DNA of 64,000 nt from Dillenia suffruticosa (taxonomy: Eukaryota; Streptophyta; Magnoliopsida; Dilleniales; Dilleniaceae): NCBI GenBank assembly GCA_033439265.1, contig JAVTVX010000020.1:18184001-18248000 (forward strand). Reading direction: 5' to 3'. Shown here one piece after another: positions 35,379 to 45,818 of the stretch. Each line of letters opens with the position of its first letter. Position 1 is the stretch's first letter. Under the pieces are notes generated by a model. It saw only the letters and a list, made by a program, of their open reading frames with translations, had not been told where the DNA came from and ran no database searches. The translations under genes were made by a program, and so were the position numbers.

Positions 35379-35518
35379 AATATGTAGGAGAAGATCTCAT
35401 TAAGAGACTCAAGACAGTAGTTAATGATGTTTATTATGGGTACAATTATTATGACCTGCTTGAAGAAGATAGAAAAATCAAGCCAGGCTTCTTCGACGAA
35501 GGCTGGATCCTTCGTCGA
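35379..35518 (+). pseudogene. Exon-like open frame interrupted by the CACTA element (left part)
   Basis: After an acceptor-like TGATGCAG the frame is open for 46 codons, with a non-repetitive translation including 'YVGEDLIKRLKTVVNDVYYG' and 'KPGFFDEGWILRR'. It stops exactly at the CGA target duplication of the CACTA transposon and continues in frame on the far side (54763-54849, 'LRMPPLSTKIGKNVNEKL'). I do not recognise the protein. The opposite strand is also open here, so a chance frame remains possible. Confidence 0.35.
35516..35518 (+). repeat. CACTA target-site duplication, left copy (CGA)
   Basis: CGA directly precedes the CACTACAAAAT terminus and is repeated at 54760-54762 after the other terminus. 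Three bases is the CACTA superfamily standard. Confidence 0.85.
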
Positions 35519-35800
35519 CACTACAAAATTAAATCCCTATGCCCACGGTAACTTTTATTATCGGTAACCTTTAACAACGGTTTTTTCTTGCTTATGCGGA
35601 CGTCTTTTACAAAACCGTAGGAAAAAAACACATTTTTCAACGGTTTAAATTATAACGTCGATAAAAGTTTATGAACCATGAGTAAAATTAACACAGCCGT
35701 CGGTAAAAATAATATTCAATTTCTAATGGCTATTATTTGTCGTCGGTAAATATAATATTTTTAGGGATGGGTTGAAAATAATCTGACTCTTTTTTAGGGT
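35519..35800 (+). repeat. CACTA left terminus and subterminal region
   Basis: It begins CACTACAAAATTAAAT and contains recurring ACGGT/CGGTAA/AACGGTTT motifs about every 40-60 bases. It aligns with the left terminus of the second CACTA at 57597, including 'GTAAATATAATATTTTTAGGGA'-like sequence near its end, so both elements belong to one family. Such motifs are where the TNPA-type protein binds in En/Spm. Confidence 0.85.
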
Positions 35801-36359
35801 CTACTGGATCTATTTAACCATACATAAATGATAATGATAATGATAATTGAAAATGCTATATACAATTATAATTATAATGGTTTTAGTTTATATATATTTA
35901 TATAATTTTTAGGAACAATAAAATTTTAGAGTTAATATAAAATGGGTAATTTATAATGTGTATTGTAATAAGTTATAAGTTATAACATGATAAGCAATGG
36001 TAATAACCTAGTGGTAAGATGTTATAACACGGTAAAGTCTGCTATAATAAGTAATGGTAACAAATGATAATGGTAAGATGATATAATATGGTAAGATGGT
36101 AAGATGGTAAGATATTATAACTTGTGATAAGTAGTGTAATAACTTGTGATAATTCTGTGAGTATAAAAAAATTAGAATTACTATTTTCTAATAATATTAC
36201 TGTAATATTATTATAACTTATAAAATATTAGAATTATTTTGAGATACACAATATACTATTTTGTAATAATATTACTGTAGATATTATTATAAATTATAAA
36301 TTATTGGAGAATATATGTAAGTTAATATTAATTTAAATTCTCTTATATTAACAATTTAA

Positions 36360-36470
36360 AAAATTTAAATATTTTTGTATAGAAAAAAAAAGAAATAAGA
36401 AAAATAGAAAAATATTTTTGTATAGAAAAAAAAAGAAATAAGAAAAATAGAAAAAAGTGTGGAAGGTTGA
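36360..36470 (+). repeat. About 51-bp tandem duplication
   Basis: ATTTTTGTATAGAAAAAAAA with the following AGAAATAAGAAAAATAGAAA occurs twice in tandem. AT-rich; no function apparent. The spacer 35800-36540 otherwise holds GGTAAGAT and TGGTAA strings. Confidence 0.8.
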
Positions 36471-36540
36471 GTGGAAAAAGAATAAAAAAATGAAACGTGG
36501 AAAATGTAGAGAGTAAGAAAAAAACAAAAAAAGGGAAAAA

Positions 36541-36722
36541 GGCCACGTGGTGGTTGCAAGCGCTTGGCCCACGGCTGCAACCGAACTCACGGGGATTGCG
36601 AACACCCCTGTGTGCGGTTGCATCCATGTGCCCCGCGCCTGCAACTGCACGAGCGCTCTAATTCCTAGCACCCCGCGGGCGCTTGCAACCACGTAGGGAG
36701 CGGTTGCAACCGCGGGGCATTA
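36541..36722 (+). repeat. GC-rich palindromic island 1 in the CACTA element
   Basis: A sharp GC-rich block in AT-rich DNA with repeated GGTTGCAACC-type palindromes (GCGGTTGCAACCGCGG, GCGCTTGCAACCACGT, GGTTGCATCC, GGCTGCAACC). It starts with the G-box CCACGTGG and resembles the second island at 44725-45085. It lies about 1 kb inside the left end, beyond the 3' end of the Ulp1-type gene. A T-rich tract follows at 36725-37030. Confidence 0.8.
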
Positions 36723-37030
36723 CTATGCCCTTTTTTTATTTTTTTATTTTTTGATTTCTTCTTTCTTTTTTTTTACTTCTTTTTTTCACATATTTATTTT
36801 TTGCTTTTGTTTTTTTTTTTTTACTTTTTTTTTACCCTTCACCATTCTTTTTATTTTTTTTTTTGTTTCCATTTTTTTTACCCTTCACCTTCGGTTTATT
36901 TAACTTTTTTTTTGTTTCTTCTTCTTTTTCTTTTTCCTTTTTTTTTACTTTCTGTTTTTTTTACTGTCTTTTTATTCCTTTTTTTTTTCACTATTACAAG
37001 TGTTTTTATTCATTTTTTTCCACTATTACA

Positions 37031-37919
37031 AAATGGACGAATGAGAGAAATATATTGGTGGAATGATGATAATACATTAATTATCAATATTATATAATTT
37101 AATATAAATTCAAAAAAAAATAATAGTTATTTAATTTACAAATTTATCTTTTTAACATAACTCTACCATAAAATCTTGAATATTCTGTAAAAAATAAATT
37201 TCTAATTTAATCAATTTTTTTTCATGCCAAAATTTTTGTTTATTTATTCCAATTTAATTATTTTTTTACCAAAAAAATTAATTAATTTTAGACAAGCACT
37301 AAAAAATTTTATCATTTTATTTCAAATTCAAAGAAAAGCAAAAAAATTTAATCGTTTTATTTCAAATTTAACAAACAAGTGCTAACAAATAGAATTTATA
37401 TAAACTATTTGATAAATAAATATATTAAAAAAATAAATTAAAACAGTAAAAAATCTATATATTTAATACAAAATTATCTAAAAAATATATATTGTTGTAA
37501 TCATTTATAAATAATGAAAATAATGAAAAGTTGAATAAGAAAAAGATAAGAAAAAAGGGTGGGAGGTTATTAAAAATAATAAAAAACTAATAACCAAATG
37601 AAAAAAAATACAAATAAAATGTAAAAAAAATAATTTTAGTAGAAAAATTTGTTTTTTTCTATACAAACAAACAATAATAGAGAAAAAATTTAAAATTACA
37701 AGGTAATAAGTAATAATAATAAGTAATAAGTAATAATAATGGTGATAAGTTATGATAAAAAAGTTGATTTTGAGTGAATGTAACCGTAAGTATAAGTAAA
37801 GTAAGTAGTAATAAGTGGTAAATAAGTAAGTGGTAATTAATAAATAACTAATAAAATATAGTAAATTTATTGCTAAGAAGAGAAAAATTGGATTTATAAT
37901 TAGTTTTTATACAACAATT
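37031..37919. other. AT-rich CACTA spacer, no gene seen
   Basis: Low-complexity AT-rich sequence, with GTAATAAGTAATAATAATGG-like strings at 37700-37850. Confidence 0.6.
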
Positions 37920-40900
37920 TTACAATTTTTTAATAATTTTTCTTTTTCTTTTTCTCTCATTTTTTCTCTGCTCTTTTGTCTGAATTCCTTCAAACTTGAT
38001 ATTCTTTGTTTCCTCGGTGTTCATCCTCATGTTGGATATCATCTCCGCACGGACCGTATTATGATCAGACATCAGAAGTTTGAGAAAATATTCTTTTCTT
38101 AAGAAAATAAGATCCTGCATTTCATAAAATGAAACAATTAATAATTTTAATACAAATACAATACAAAATTGAAATAAGGTGTGGGAGAACATACTTCTTG
38201 ACTTGGTGTACTTAAAAACATTCCCGGTTCCCATATTTCCAAAAACCTCATAACAAATATTCTGCAATCATTTCTGATATATAAAAAATATTTTAGGTAT
38301 GCATTATCATAAAATCAAAATTATGTAGTAAATTGTAACTTACGTATTAGGCTGCTGTGGAACTTCAACACGAACAATGTTGGAAATATGGAGAGAATTT
38401 TCATAAATCCTTTCAATACAATTTTTCTGAAAATTAAGGAAAATATTATAGTTTATAATTGAATAAAATTTGATATTTAAATATATTAAGTAATAATTAC
38501 CATAAAAGTTTGGAAGTTAATATCTTCGTGACCTCTATAACCAGAGTCTAGGTAGTACATAATTTGATTGTGTAAAGTAAAACAAAACCAATGTTCCTTG
38601 AAAAGAACAGGGATGAATACCTGAAAAAAAAATAAGGTATATATTAATATACCTTACAGAAATGTATAATAATAGAATGTATAATAATAGTGTCTAATGT
38701 TAAAGTACTCACTAGGTTACACAATCGATAGTCGAATCCAAGTACTTCCTCAGACAAACAACTATCGACCATCGAAATATTCCAGTTATTTTGATTGTCA
38801 CAAGCAGAAACGACGGACATCTATATTAGAAACCATAACATCTATATGAGAAAACTATGATTGAGAAAAGAAAATAATGCAAGGAGTATTATGTGTATAT
38901 GAATATAATAAGTGGTCTTGGCAATTGACTTAGGTGTTGAGGAAAGATTAAGAATATATCAAAAAAGAAGATGAAAACAGAAAAAAATACTTACAGAAAA
39001 CCATAATGGCAAAACACATCTGGAGAAAGTGCAGTAGGTGATGTTAAGTAAACGTATATAGCAATCCATAGTCTGCAAACATAATATTATATAATTATAA
39101 TCATAATTATGTGATCATAATAATGAAAAGAAAAAATTGATAAATTCATACCAGCGTGCCAATCCAGTGAGGTGGTACCAATTCATAACTATCGCTCCAG
39201 CTCATATAGTATCCATCAATATTACATAAAATTGTTCTATAAAAAAAACTAGATTTAGTAACATATATTACAATAATAATCAAATGAGAACGATTATAAC
39301 ACCCTTACCTATCATTATTTTTCATGGTTTTTCGTCTATAAAAAAGCCAAATATTTTCTTCTTCATCAGAAAAAATCTTTGGGTTAGCAAAGGGAAAGGG
39401 AAAGTTAGAAACTATAGATGTTGTATCCTTATCCTTCATTTCAGTTAATGTATTCACAACTCTATATAATTCAACATCATCAGGTTCATCTTCAGGCTCC
39501 TCAGGCTCCGACCCTTTATCCTCATACCTTTTATTCTCCAAACTATCCTCCAAATCTTGGCCTTTATGTTGTTGGTCCTCGTTAAAATGACTGTCCTTAC
39601 CCTTTGTTTCGTCTGCTTCCTCCTTTTCTTGCTCATCATCATATTCAGAGAGTTTGCGCAAGAAATCAGACTGAATTCGAATTGACTCCTTCAAAAAATT
39701 TTTAATTTCCTGTTTTATATCAATTTTCTGCAAAATTAATATCACAGAGTAAGTCATTGGTAACTACACTGTGGTGAGATAGTAATGTTTGTAATTTTAC
39801 CTTTTTTATTTTTTCTCCAACTGTTTCAACTGTTTCAATAGATTTTGCAACAAATCTTTTGACATTGGATAATAAACCCTACAGTGAAACTCAAATTATA
39901 TACGATTCTAATCAAATATAAACAACTTAAATCATACAATACAACATAAACTTAACTTACATTTCCACGCTCGAATCCCACTCTTCGATTTACACGATCC
40001 GTCGTCCAATACTGAATAGGTTGTTTTGTTATTTTTCCTCCTAAATCACCAATTTTTACATTCTCAAAATAAAAGATCTGTGTGCACAAGACCAATATTA
40101 TTATGGATATATTTATTAATACTAAATTATAATATTTATAAAAATTGAATTAAATTATATTAAAAACTTACCATAAGTAAAAATAAACAACCACCGATTC
40201 CTGTTTTCTTCCTCTCTTCCTCCTCTCTTCCATTATTTATAACACCTTTGAATTGATAAACTTCATCAGCTAACCATTGTAAGACAAATTTAGCCCAATT
40301 GTATTGGTCAGCATTCTCCACATCAATAGTAGCACTGAGGTGTCTTGAAGCAGGGTAAACATTTGTTGTGGGACATAAAAAACATCCAAGCAGAAATAAA
40401 AGAAAGTATTGTCTAAACTTCAGAGAGGAGGAGGCATCTTCCATCTGCATCTCTTGCATATATTGTTTTAATTGACTATGCTTAAGTTTTGAAAAGTTTT
40501 TTCTCATCTCCAAGGATACAGTAGATGAACAATCCAAAACATCCCGTCCTTTATAAGGAATTCCTAAAATTCGGCCCACATCTTCGACTGTCAGCTTAAA
40601 ATTCTGATTTAAACCGATAGAGAGACGTTTTTCTATAGGTTCAAACCTCATTATCAGTTCTTCACATAATTTTCGACTTAGTGTATCACAACTAAGTTTC
40701 AAAAGGTTACCGAATCCCATATTTTTAACTATAACTTTCATATCATCAGTAAGAGTAGAAAATAACTCTTTTATTTGCTTAGGAGAGCACCTCGTTTGAA
40801 TCGGCGTGGTCTTTACCCTTGTTCCAATCAATGTTGTTTCATACTTGTCATTTTCCTCCTCCTCCCATGACTATTAAAAAAACTCACATTAACTTGCATT

Positions 40901-41242
40901 AAAAACTTTATTCAATTCAAAATATACATAATCAAAATATAAATAATAATAATAATAATAATAATAATAACTAACGGTTATCGGAAGCAAGTGCCCTGTG
41001 ATTTTCTTCGATGACTCCTTTATGATGCAAAAGAAATTCAAAATTAATTGAAATAAAAAATTTGTTTACATTTAAAATCATAAATCACAAAAAATTAAAC
41101 TAATATAAATTTAAAAAATTTTAAAAAATTAGTAAGAACTAACTAAAATTATAACATAATTAACCTAAAATTAAAACTTAACTCACCTTTTCTCAGATGC
41201 CTCCTTCGATGCCTCCTTGTTCGTGTTAACTGTATCATTCAT
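37920..41242 (-). CDS. Transposon-borne Ulp1/C48-type cysteine protease gene (13 exons proposed)
   Basis: Proposed exons from the 5' end: 41242-41187, an exon near 41030-40976, 40870-40172, 40077-39961, 39878-39801, 39727-39309, 39236-39152, 39072-38995, 38820-38713, 38620-38501, 38426-38344, 38273-38195 and 38114-37920. Exons 3-13 join through GT-AG introns in one uninterrupted frame (about 680 codons); the phase from exon 1 to 2 is unresolved. Exon 3 carries 'CSPKQIKELFSTL' and 'GFGNLLKLSCDTLSRKLC', the N-terminal domain common to plant transposon-borne Ulp1-like proteins. An acidic stretch fills exon 6. The protease core shows catalytic His (KEHWFCF), Asp (YYLDSG), Gln (PQQPNTND) and Cys (NDCRIFVM); the Gly usual after Cys is Arg. 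Family members cleave SUMO or SUMO-like proteins in the nucleus; the target of transposon forms is unknown. Confidence 0.75.
40940..40970 (+). repeat. (AAT)n microsatellite in an intron of the Ulp1-type gene
   Basis: About ten ATA/AAT units between exons 2 and 3. Confidence 0.9.
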
Positions 41243-42290
41243 TTTTCCTTTGTTTTTTTGATTTTCTTTTCAAATCTAAGTGTAGAAATCTTCTTCTCAA
41301 TCACAGCACGAAGTAGCCAACCAGATCTTCTTTTCTTCTTTCCTTCTTTCCTTCTTTTCCTATTTTTTCTTCTTCTTTCTTCTTTCTTAAAATTTTCAAA
41401 AAAATAAAAGATTAAAATGTTAAGTTTCTACCGTTAGATCAAATGTTAGTAATTCGAGATAATTTTACTCGTTGATATTATGTTGATGTTACTTGAAAAG
41501 ACAATAGCCTGCAAATTTTGAAATTCCCGACAACAAAACCCAACCATTGGATTTAAAACTTTCAAGAACAAAATCAACCATTGGATTTAAAACTCTATCA
41601 ATTATTTATGCAATTATAGCTGCTTATGACTTTCTTACTAGTTATTACTTTACTATTACTACTTGTAGCTAATAACTACTAACAACTTACTATGCTTCTT
41701 TCTAGCTTTAACTACTTACTACCTTACTACTGCTTCTTACTACTAGTACTACAGGTTACTACTATTACTTATTACATACTATTTACTACCTACTATTACT
41801 TACTATATACTCTTTACTACTTATATAAACCTACTATTACTTACTACATACTATTTACTACCTACTATTACTTACCACGTTACTACTTTTATATATATAA
41901 TTATATAATACCTAGGAATTCAATATAAAATAATAAATGAGATTATAAATTAATTAAATATAGATATAAATCTAATTACATAAAATTAATAATAATAATA
42001 ATAATAATGAAAGAGGATAATGATTTAATTATGAATTTAAAGAATGTATTATTTGTAATCAAAGCATAAACCAAAAAATTGTATATATATATTCTATATT
42101 CTCATATATATTATATATGGTATATATATTATAAATATTATTCTTATATATATTATATATGGTATATATATTATATATATTATTTATGGTATGTTAATGA
42201 AGTTGTGTGGAATTTTTATTATTTCTCTTGAATGCAGTCACACCTCTGCACATTTGTCCGCAAATGTCCGAAAGCTATTCATTTACATTT
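41243..42290. other. CACTA spacer between divergent genes
   Basis: It presumably holds the promoters of the Ulp1-type gene (leftward) and the intronless gene (rightward). 41640-41900 consists of TTACTACTTACTATTAC-type strings, the complement of the GTAATAAGT strings elsewhere in the element. 42080-42190 contains TATATATTATATATGG duplicated twice. No E2F-type site seen. Confidence 0.6.
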
Positions 42291-42412
42291 ACATTTACTT
42301 GCATGCCAAACAAAAACCTAATCTAGAAGTTCACTTGCATGCATGCCATATGCAAACAAAAACGGAAGTTCTCACTTGCATGCCATATGCAAACAAAAAC
42401 CTAATCTATAGC
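42291..42412 (+). repeat. Three tandem units with CATGC motifs upstream of the intronless gene
   Basis: Units of about 40-50 bases built on ACTTGCATGCCATATGCAAA followed by CAAAAACCTAATCTA or CAAAAACGGAAGTTC. TGCATGC is the RY-type element bound by B3 factors, and ATATGCAAA is also repeated, so this may be regulatory. Confidence 0.7.
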
Positions 42413-42730
42413 TATGTATATTAGGACAACAAAAAAACTATTCATATTCATTCATTTAGTGTTCACATGTGAGCCGTGGGTATGCAAACCCATAATATAT
42501 ATCCAAAAGAAAAAGAGGAAACAAACAATTTGCATTCTGAGAACTCTGAACCATTGTCTTGACCATTTACAAAACAAACAAAAGAAAAAAAAATTTGCTC
42601 CAAGCAAATCTTGACCTTTCACAAAAAGAAACAAAATAACAATAATAAAGTCATTGAATAGTATTATTGTATGGAAATTTCTTGCCGACAACACTTTTTT
42701 CACAATATCTCTCTCACTCACTCACTCACA

Positions 42731-42737
42731 TATATAA
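42731..42737 (+). promoter_or_regulatory. TATA box of the intronless CACTA gene
   Basis: TATATAA, 142 bases before the ATG, followed by a CT-rich leader (TCTCACT repeats). Plausible but not unique in AT-rich DNA. Confidence 0.4.
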
Positions 42738-42872
42738 CAATTATCCTTCTCTCACTATCATCATCAAACTCTCACTCTAAACTTGTTCTTGTTCTCTCAC
42801 TGTTCTCTCACTCACACCTCTTCTCCTTCATCTTCTTACCCTTCTCACTTTTCACATATCACTCACAAAGAG

Positions 42873-44492
42873 ATGGGCTCTCGGAAAGGAAAACAAATTA
42901 TGAGGGAATCGGAGCAATATAATAGAAGGGAGTTTCCATCTCTTAAAAGAAGCAAAGAATTTGACCAGGTATTTTCTGATCGGAATATTAGTGTTGGTCG
43001 TTTAATAGATTGGGAATTTTTGGAAAGTATAGATTTTAAGTACGGAAGTTTTTTAAAAGAAATATGTCCTCGTTGGATTCTCAATCCAAAAAAAAAAATT
43101 TATGAAAATGTTGTGAAAATTTTTTATAATAATATGAAAAAAATTAATAGTGAGTATTTTATTGATATTGATGGTGAAATTAATTCCTGTTGTTTTCAAA
43201 CTTATTTTGATAGAAAAAAAATTGAAGTTAACCCAAAAATAATATGTACAGAGTGTGATCTTCCATGGGTGGATTATGAAGAATGTGCTCCATATTTGAA
43301 AAGTGATGTGTTAACGGACGCCCAAATTGTTTTTAATAATAATAGTTTAGAGAGTTTTAGTAAAAATGCAGCAGATTTAAATTTGCATGAAAGAATTCTT
43401 CATTTATTAATAGTACATGTTATTAAGCCACGGGGAGGTAATTATACATCCATTACTCGAGAAGATTTTTGGTTAATGGCACGTATTATTGAAAAACAAA
43501 ATCCTGGTTTGCATGTCTTACTTCCATATTTTATGATATCCATAAGAGATTCAAATTCAAATTTATCATTTTGTAGTGTTGTGAAAGGTATTTTAAAAAC
43601 TGAAGGAGTAAGTTTACGAAACGAAATAAATTTCAAATTAAGTTTTAAAAATTGTATAAATCATAAAACGTTGTCACGAGCTTATTGGATTTATGAGAAT
43701 GGTTGTTGGATGAATCTAAAAAAAAGAGGTTTAGAATACAGGGGAGAGGGTGAGGAGTACAGGGGAGAGGGTGAGACAGTGGGCACAGATGCGAATGCGG
43801 ATGAAGTTAACGTGGAAATGAATATGGATGAAGTGAATGTGGAAGCTGAGCAACATTATGTGAACGTGAACGAGGAGATCGGTGAGAATGTAAAGTGGGA
43901 TCAACTTTTAGAATTGATGAATGATATGAAAACACAGATATCTAGTGTTGATGAGAAAGTTGACTGTCTTGATTAGAAATTTGAAAGATACGGGAGGGAA
44001 ATGAGAGAAATGAGAGATAACTTCACCAAATTCAAGCAACACAATCACCAGCAGCATCTAAAAATGTCACTTAACTTGATGAACATGATTAATGATATGC
44101 AAGTAAATACTAATTTTATTTACTGTATTAGAGATCATTTACAACTGGGTAGAGTTCCTTTGAGACCGAGTGCGCAATCTTCCTCTCATCCTGCTGCTGG
44201 AACCAGTGGAGCATCACCTCCTCCTCCACAACCCTCGAGCAACCCATTTAGTGGATCACCTCCTCCTCCACAACCCTCGATCAACCCATTTATTCTACGT
44301 CCATTTGGATTCGGTTCACCTCCAAGGCCATTTGGTTCATTCAGTTCACCTAACAGGGATAATCCGTTTGACATTCGAGATTTTAGCAAAGCAGCATCAC
44401 CATCATCTGGGAGTAGTGCAAGTGCATCGGCTTCGGATACCAGCAAAGAGAAAGGAAAAAAAAAATTTAGACCTAAAGTCCAACTTCCCTAG
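42873..44492 (+). pseudogene. Intronless transposon-associated protein, one amber codon (540 codons)
   Basis: The frame begins MGSRKGKQIM at 42873; a further upstream in-frame ATG at 42783 would add a low-complexity leader, so I prefer this start. Residues 1-270 form a globular region with 'LNLHERILHLLIVHVIKPRG' and 'REDFWLMARIIEKQNPGLHV'. This layout resembles the loosely defined 'putative plant transposon protein' domain found near CACTA and gypsy coding regions. An acidic stretch with two EYRGEGE copies follows, then TAG at 43974-43976. A coiled-coil and a Pro/Ser-rich tail (PPPPQPSSNPFSGS repeated) end at 44490-44492. The frame is open on both sides of the amber codon, so the lesion is recent or the codon is bypassed. 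Function is unknown. Confidence 0.6.
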
Positions 44493-44724
44493 CTTCTAAT
44501 TATTTTTTTTTCTTTTCCTGGTGATTTAAATTTTTTTTCCTTTTTTTACTTTTTCTTTGTTGCTGTAGTATTAATGTAATGTTGCTATTAATGTAATGTA
44601 TATATTATTATAGTATTAATGTAAGATTAATGTAATGCATATATTATTATAGTGTGTGAATCTTAATTTTTTTTGTTTATATTTTTCCCATTTTATTTAA
44701 ATATGGAAATGTTCATGCTCATGC

Positions 44725-45085
44725 AGCAGCTTAAACAGCGGGGCATGCATGCGGTTTCAACCGCCCAGCGCGCGGCTGAAATCATGCATACCCGGGCATG
44801 GGCGCGGCTTCAGGCGCACCACACGCAACTGAAACTGCGCATGCTCGGGCAAGGGCGCAGCTTTAGCTGCGCACCTCGCGGCTGAAATCGCGCCTGCCGC
44901 GGCTTCAGCCGCGCACCTCGTGGCTGAAACCGCGCCCACCGTGGCTGAAACCGCGCTTGTTTGGGCCTACGCGCGGCTTCAACCGTGCTCTACGCGGTTG
45001 AAACCGCGTAGGCCCGGGGTGCGCGCGGCTTCAGCCGCACACCTGCAAGGCTGAAGCCGCACACGCCAACGTGCCCCGGGCCGCC
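44725..45085 (+). repeat. GC-rich palindromic island 2 in the CACTA element
   Basis: About 360 bases of GC-rich sequence built from GGCTTCAGCC, GCGGCTGAAACCGCG and GCGGTTGAAACCGCG, most able to form hairpins. One longer inverted pair is GGGCCTACGCG at 44965 against CGCGTAGGCCC at 45007. It lies 0.7 kb upstream of the transposase ATG. In En/Spm of maize a GC-rich, methylation-sensitive region beside the promoter controls activity, and this may be a counterpart. Confidence 0.8.
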
Positions 45086-45580
45086 TGTGGACAGCTATAA
45101 ATATTTTAATTATATAAATATATGAAAATTTTTAAATTTCTTAATATTATTATTTCATGATATTAAATTATTATTTGATAGTATATATTTTTTTAATTAT
45201 GATATACATTAAGTTTTTTGATTTCAGAGAACTCACAACACAATTAACTAACTAACAATAAAAATAATAAAATTTGATAGAATTAAAATTTGGTAGAATT
45301 AAATTTTAAAATTTGATATGAAAATTTTTTAAATTCTTAATATGACTATTTCAAAAATATGATGATATTAAATTATTATTTCATAGTATAAATTTTATTA
45401 ATTATGATATATATTAAGTTTTTGATTTCCAAACAACTCACAATTAACTAACTAACAATAGAATTAAACTTAAAATTTGGTAGAATTAAACTAGAATTAA
45501 ACTGTGATCAAAATTATTTTTTTTTCACTTGCTTGAGCTTTAGCCAGATAAACAAAAAATTTTTTTGGTGCCATTAACAA
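45086..45580. other. AT-rich stretch before the transposase promoter
   Basis: It contains two diverged copies of a segment around 'ATGATATTAAATTATTATTT' (45159 and 45360) and repeated AACTAACAATA. No gene seen. Confidence 0.6.
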
Positions 45581-45586
45581 AATTTT

Positions 45587-45653
45587 TTTGGCGCTAAAAT
45601 TATGTTGATTTTGGCGCTTGATTTTGGCGCTAAAATTATGTTGATTTTGGCGC
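45587..45653 (+). promoter_or_regulatory. Cluster of four E2F-consensus sites upstream of the transposase
   Basis: TTTGGCGC, a perfect match to the E2F/DP consensus TTTSSCGC, occurs at 45587-45594, 45610-45617, 45623-45630 and 45646-45653. A decayed fifth copy (TTTGGTGCC) lies near 45563. They lie 166-232 bases before the transposase ATG. E2F factors drive S-phase transcription, so this arrangement suggests expression in dividing cells. Confidence 0.7.
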
Positions 45654-45818
45654 AAATGATCACTTATCACTTATCTTATTTATTTTATTTCTCTTCGCTT
45701 CTGTTTTTCTTTATTTCTTTCACAATCCGTTATTTCTCTTCCTTTTTCTAATCTAATCTGTTTCGTCTCAATTCCTCTTTATTTATTTTATTTCTCTTTT
45801 CACTTTTGCAATTTTCTC

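Noticed and set aside
36343-37097. Phe-rich open frames on both strands
   Set aside because: Caused by poly-T and poly-A tracts.
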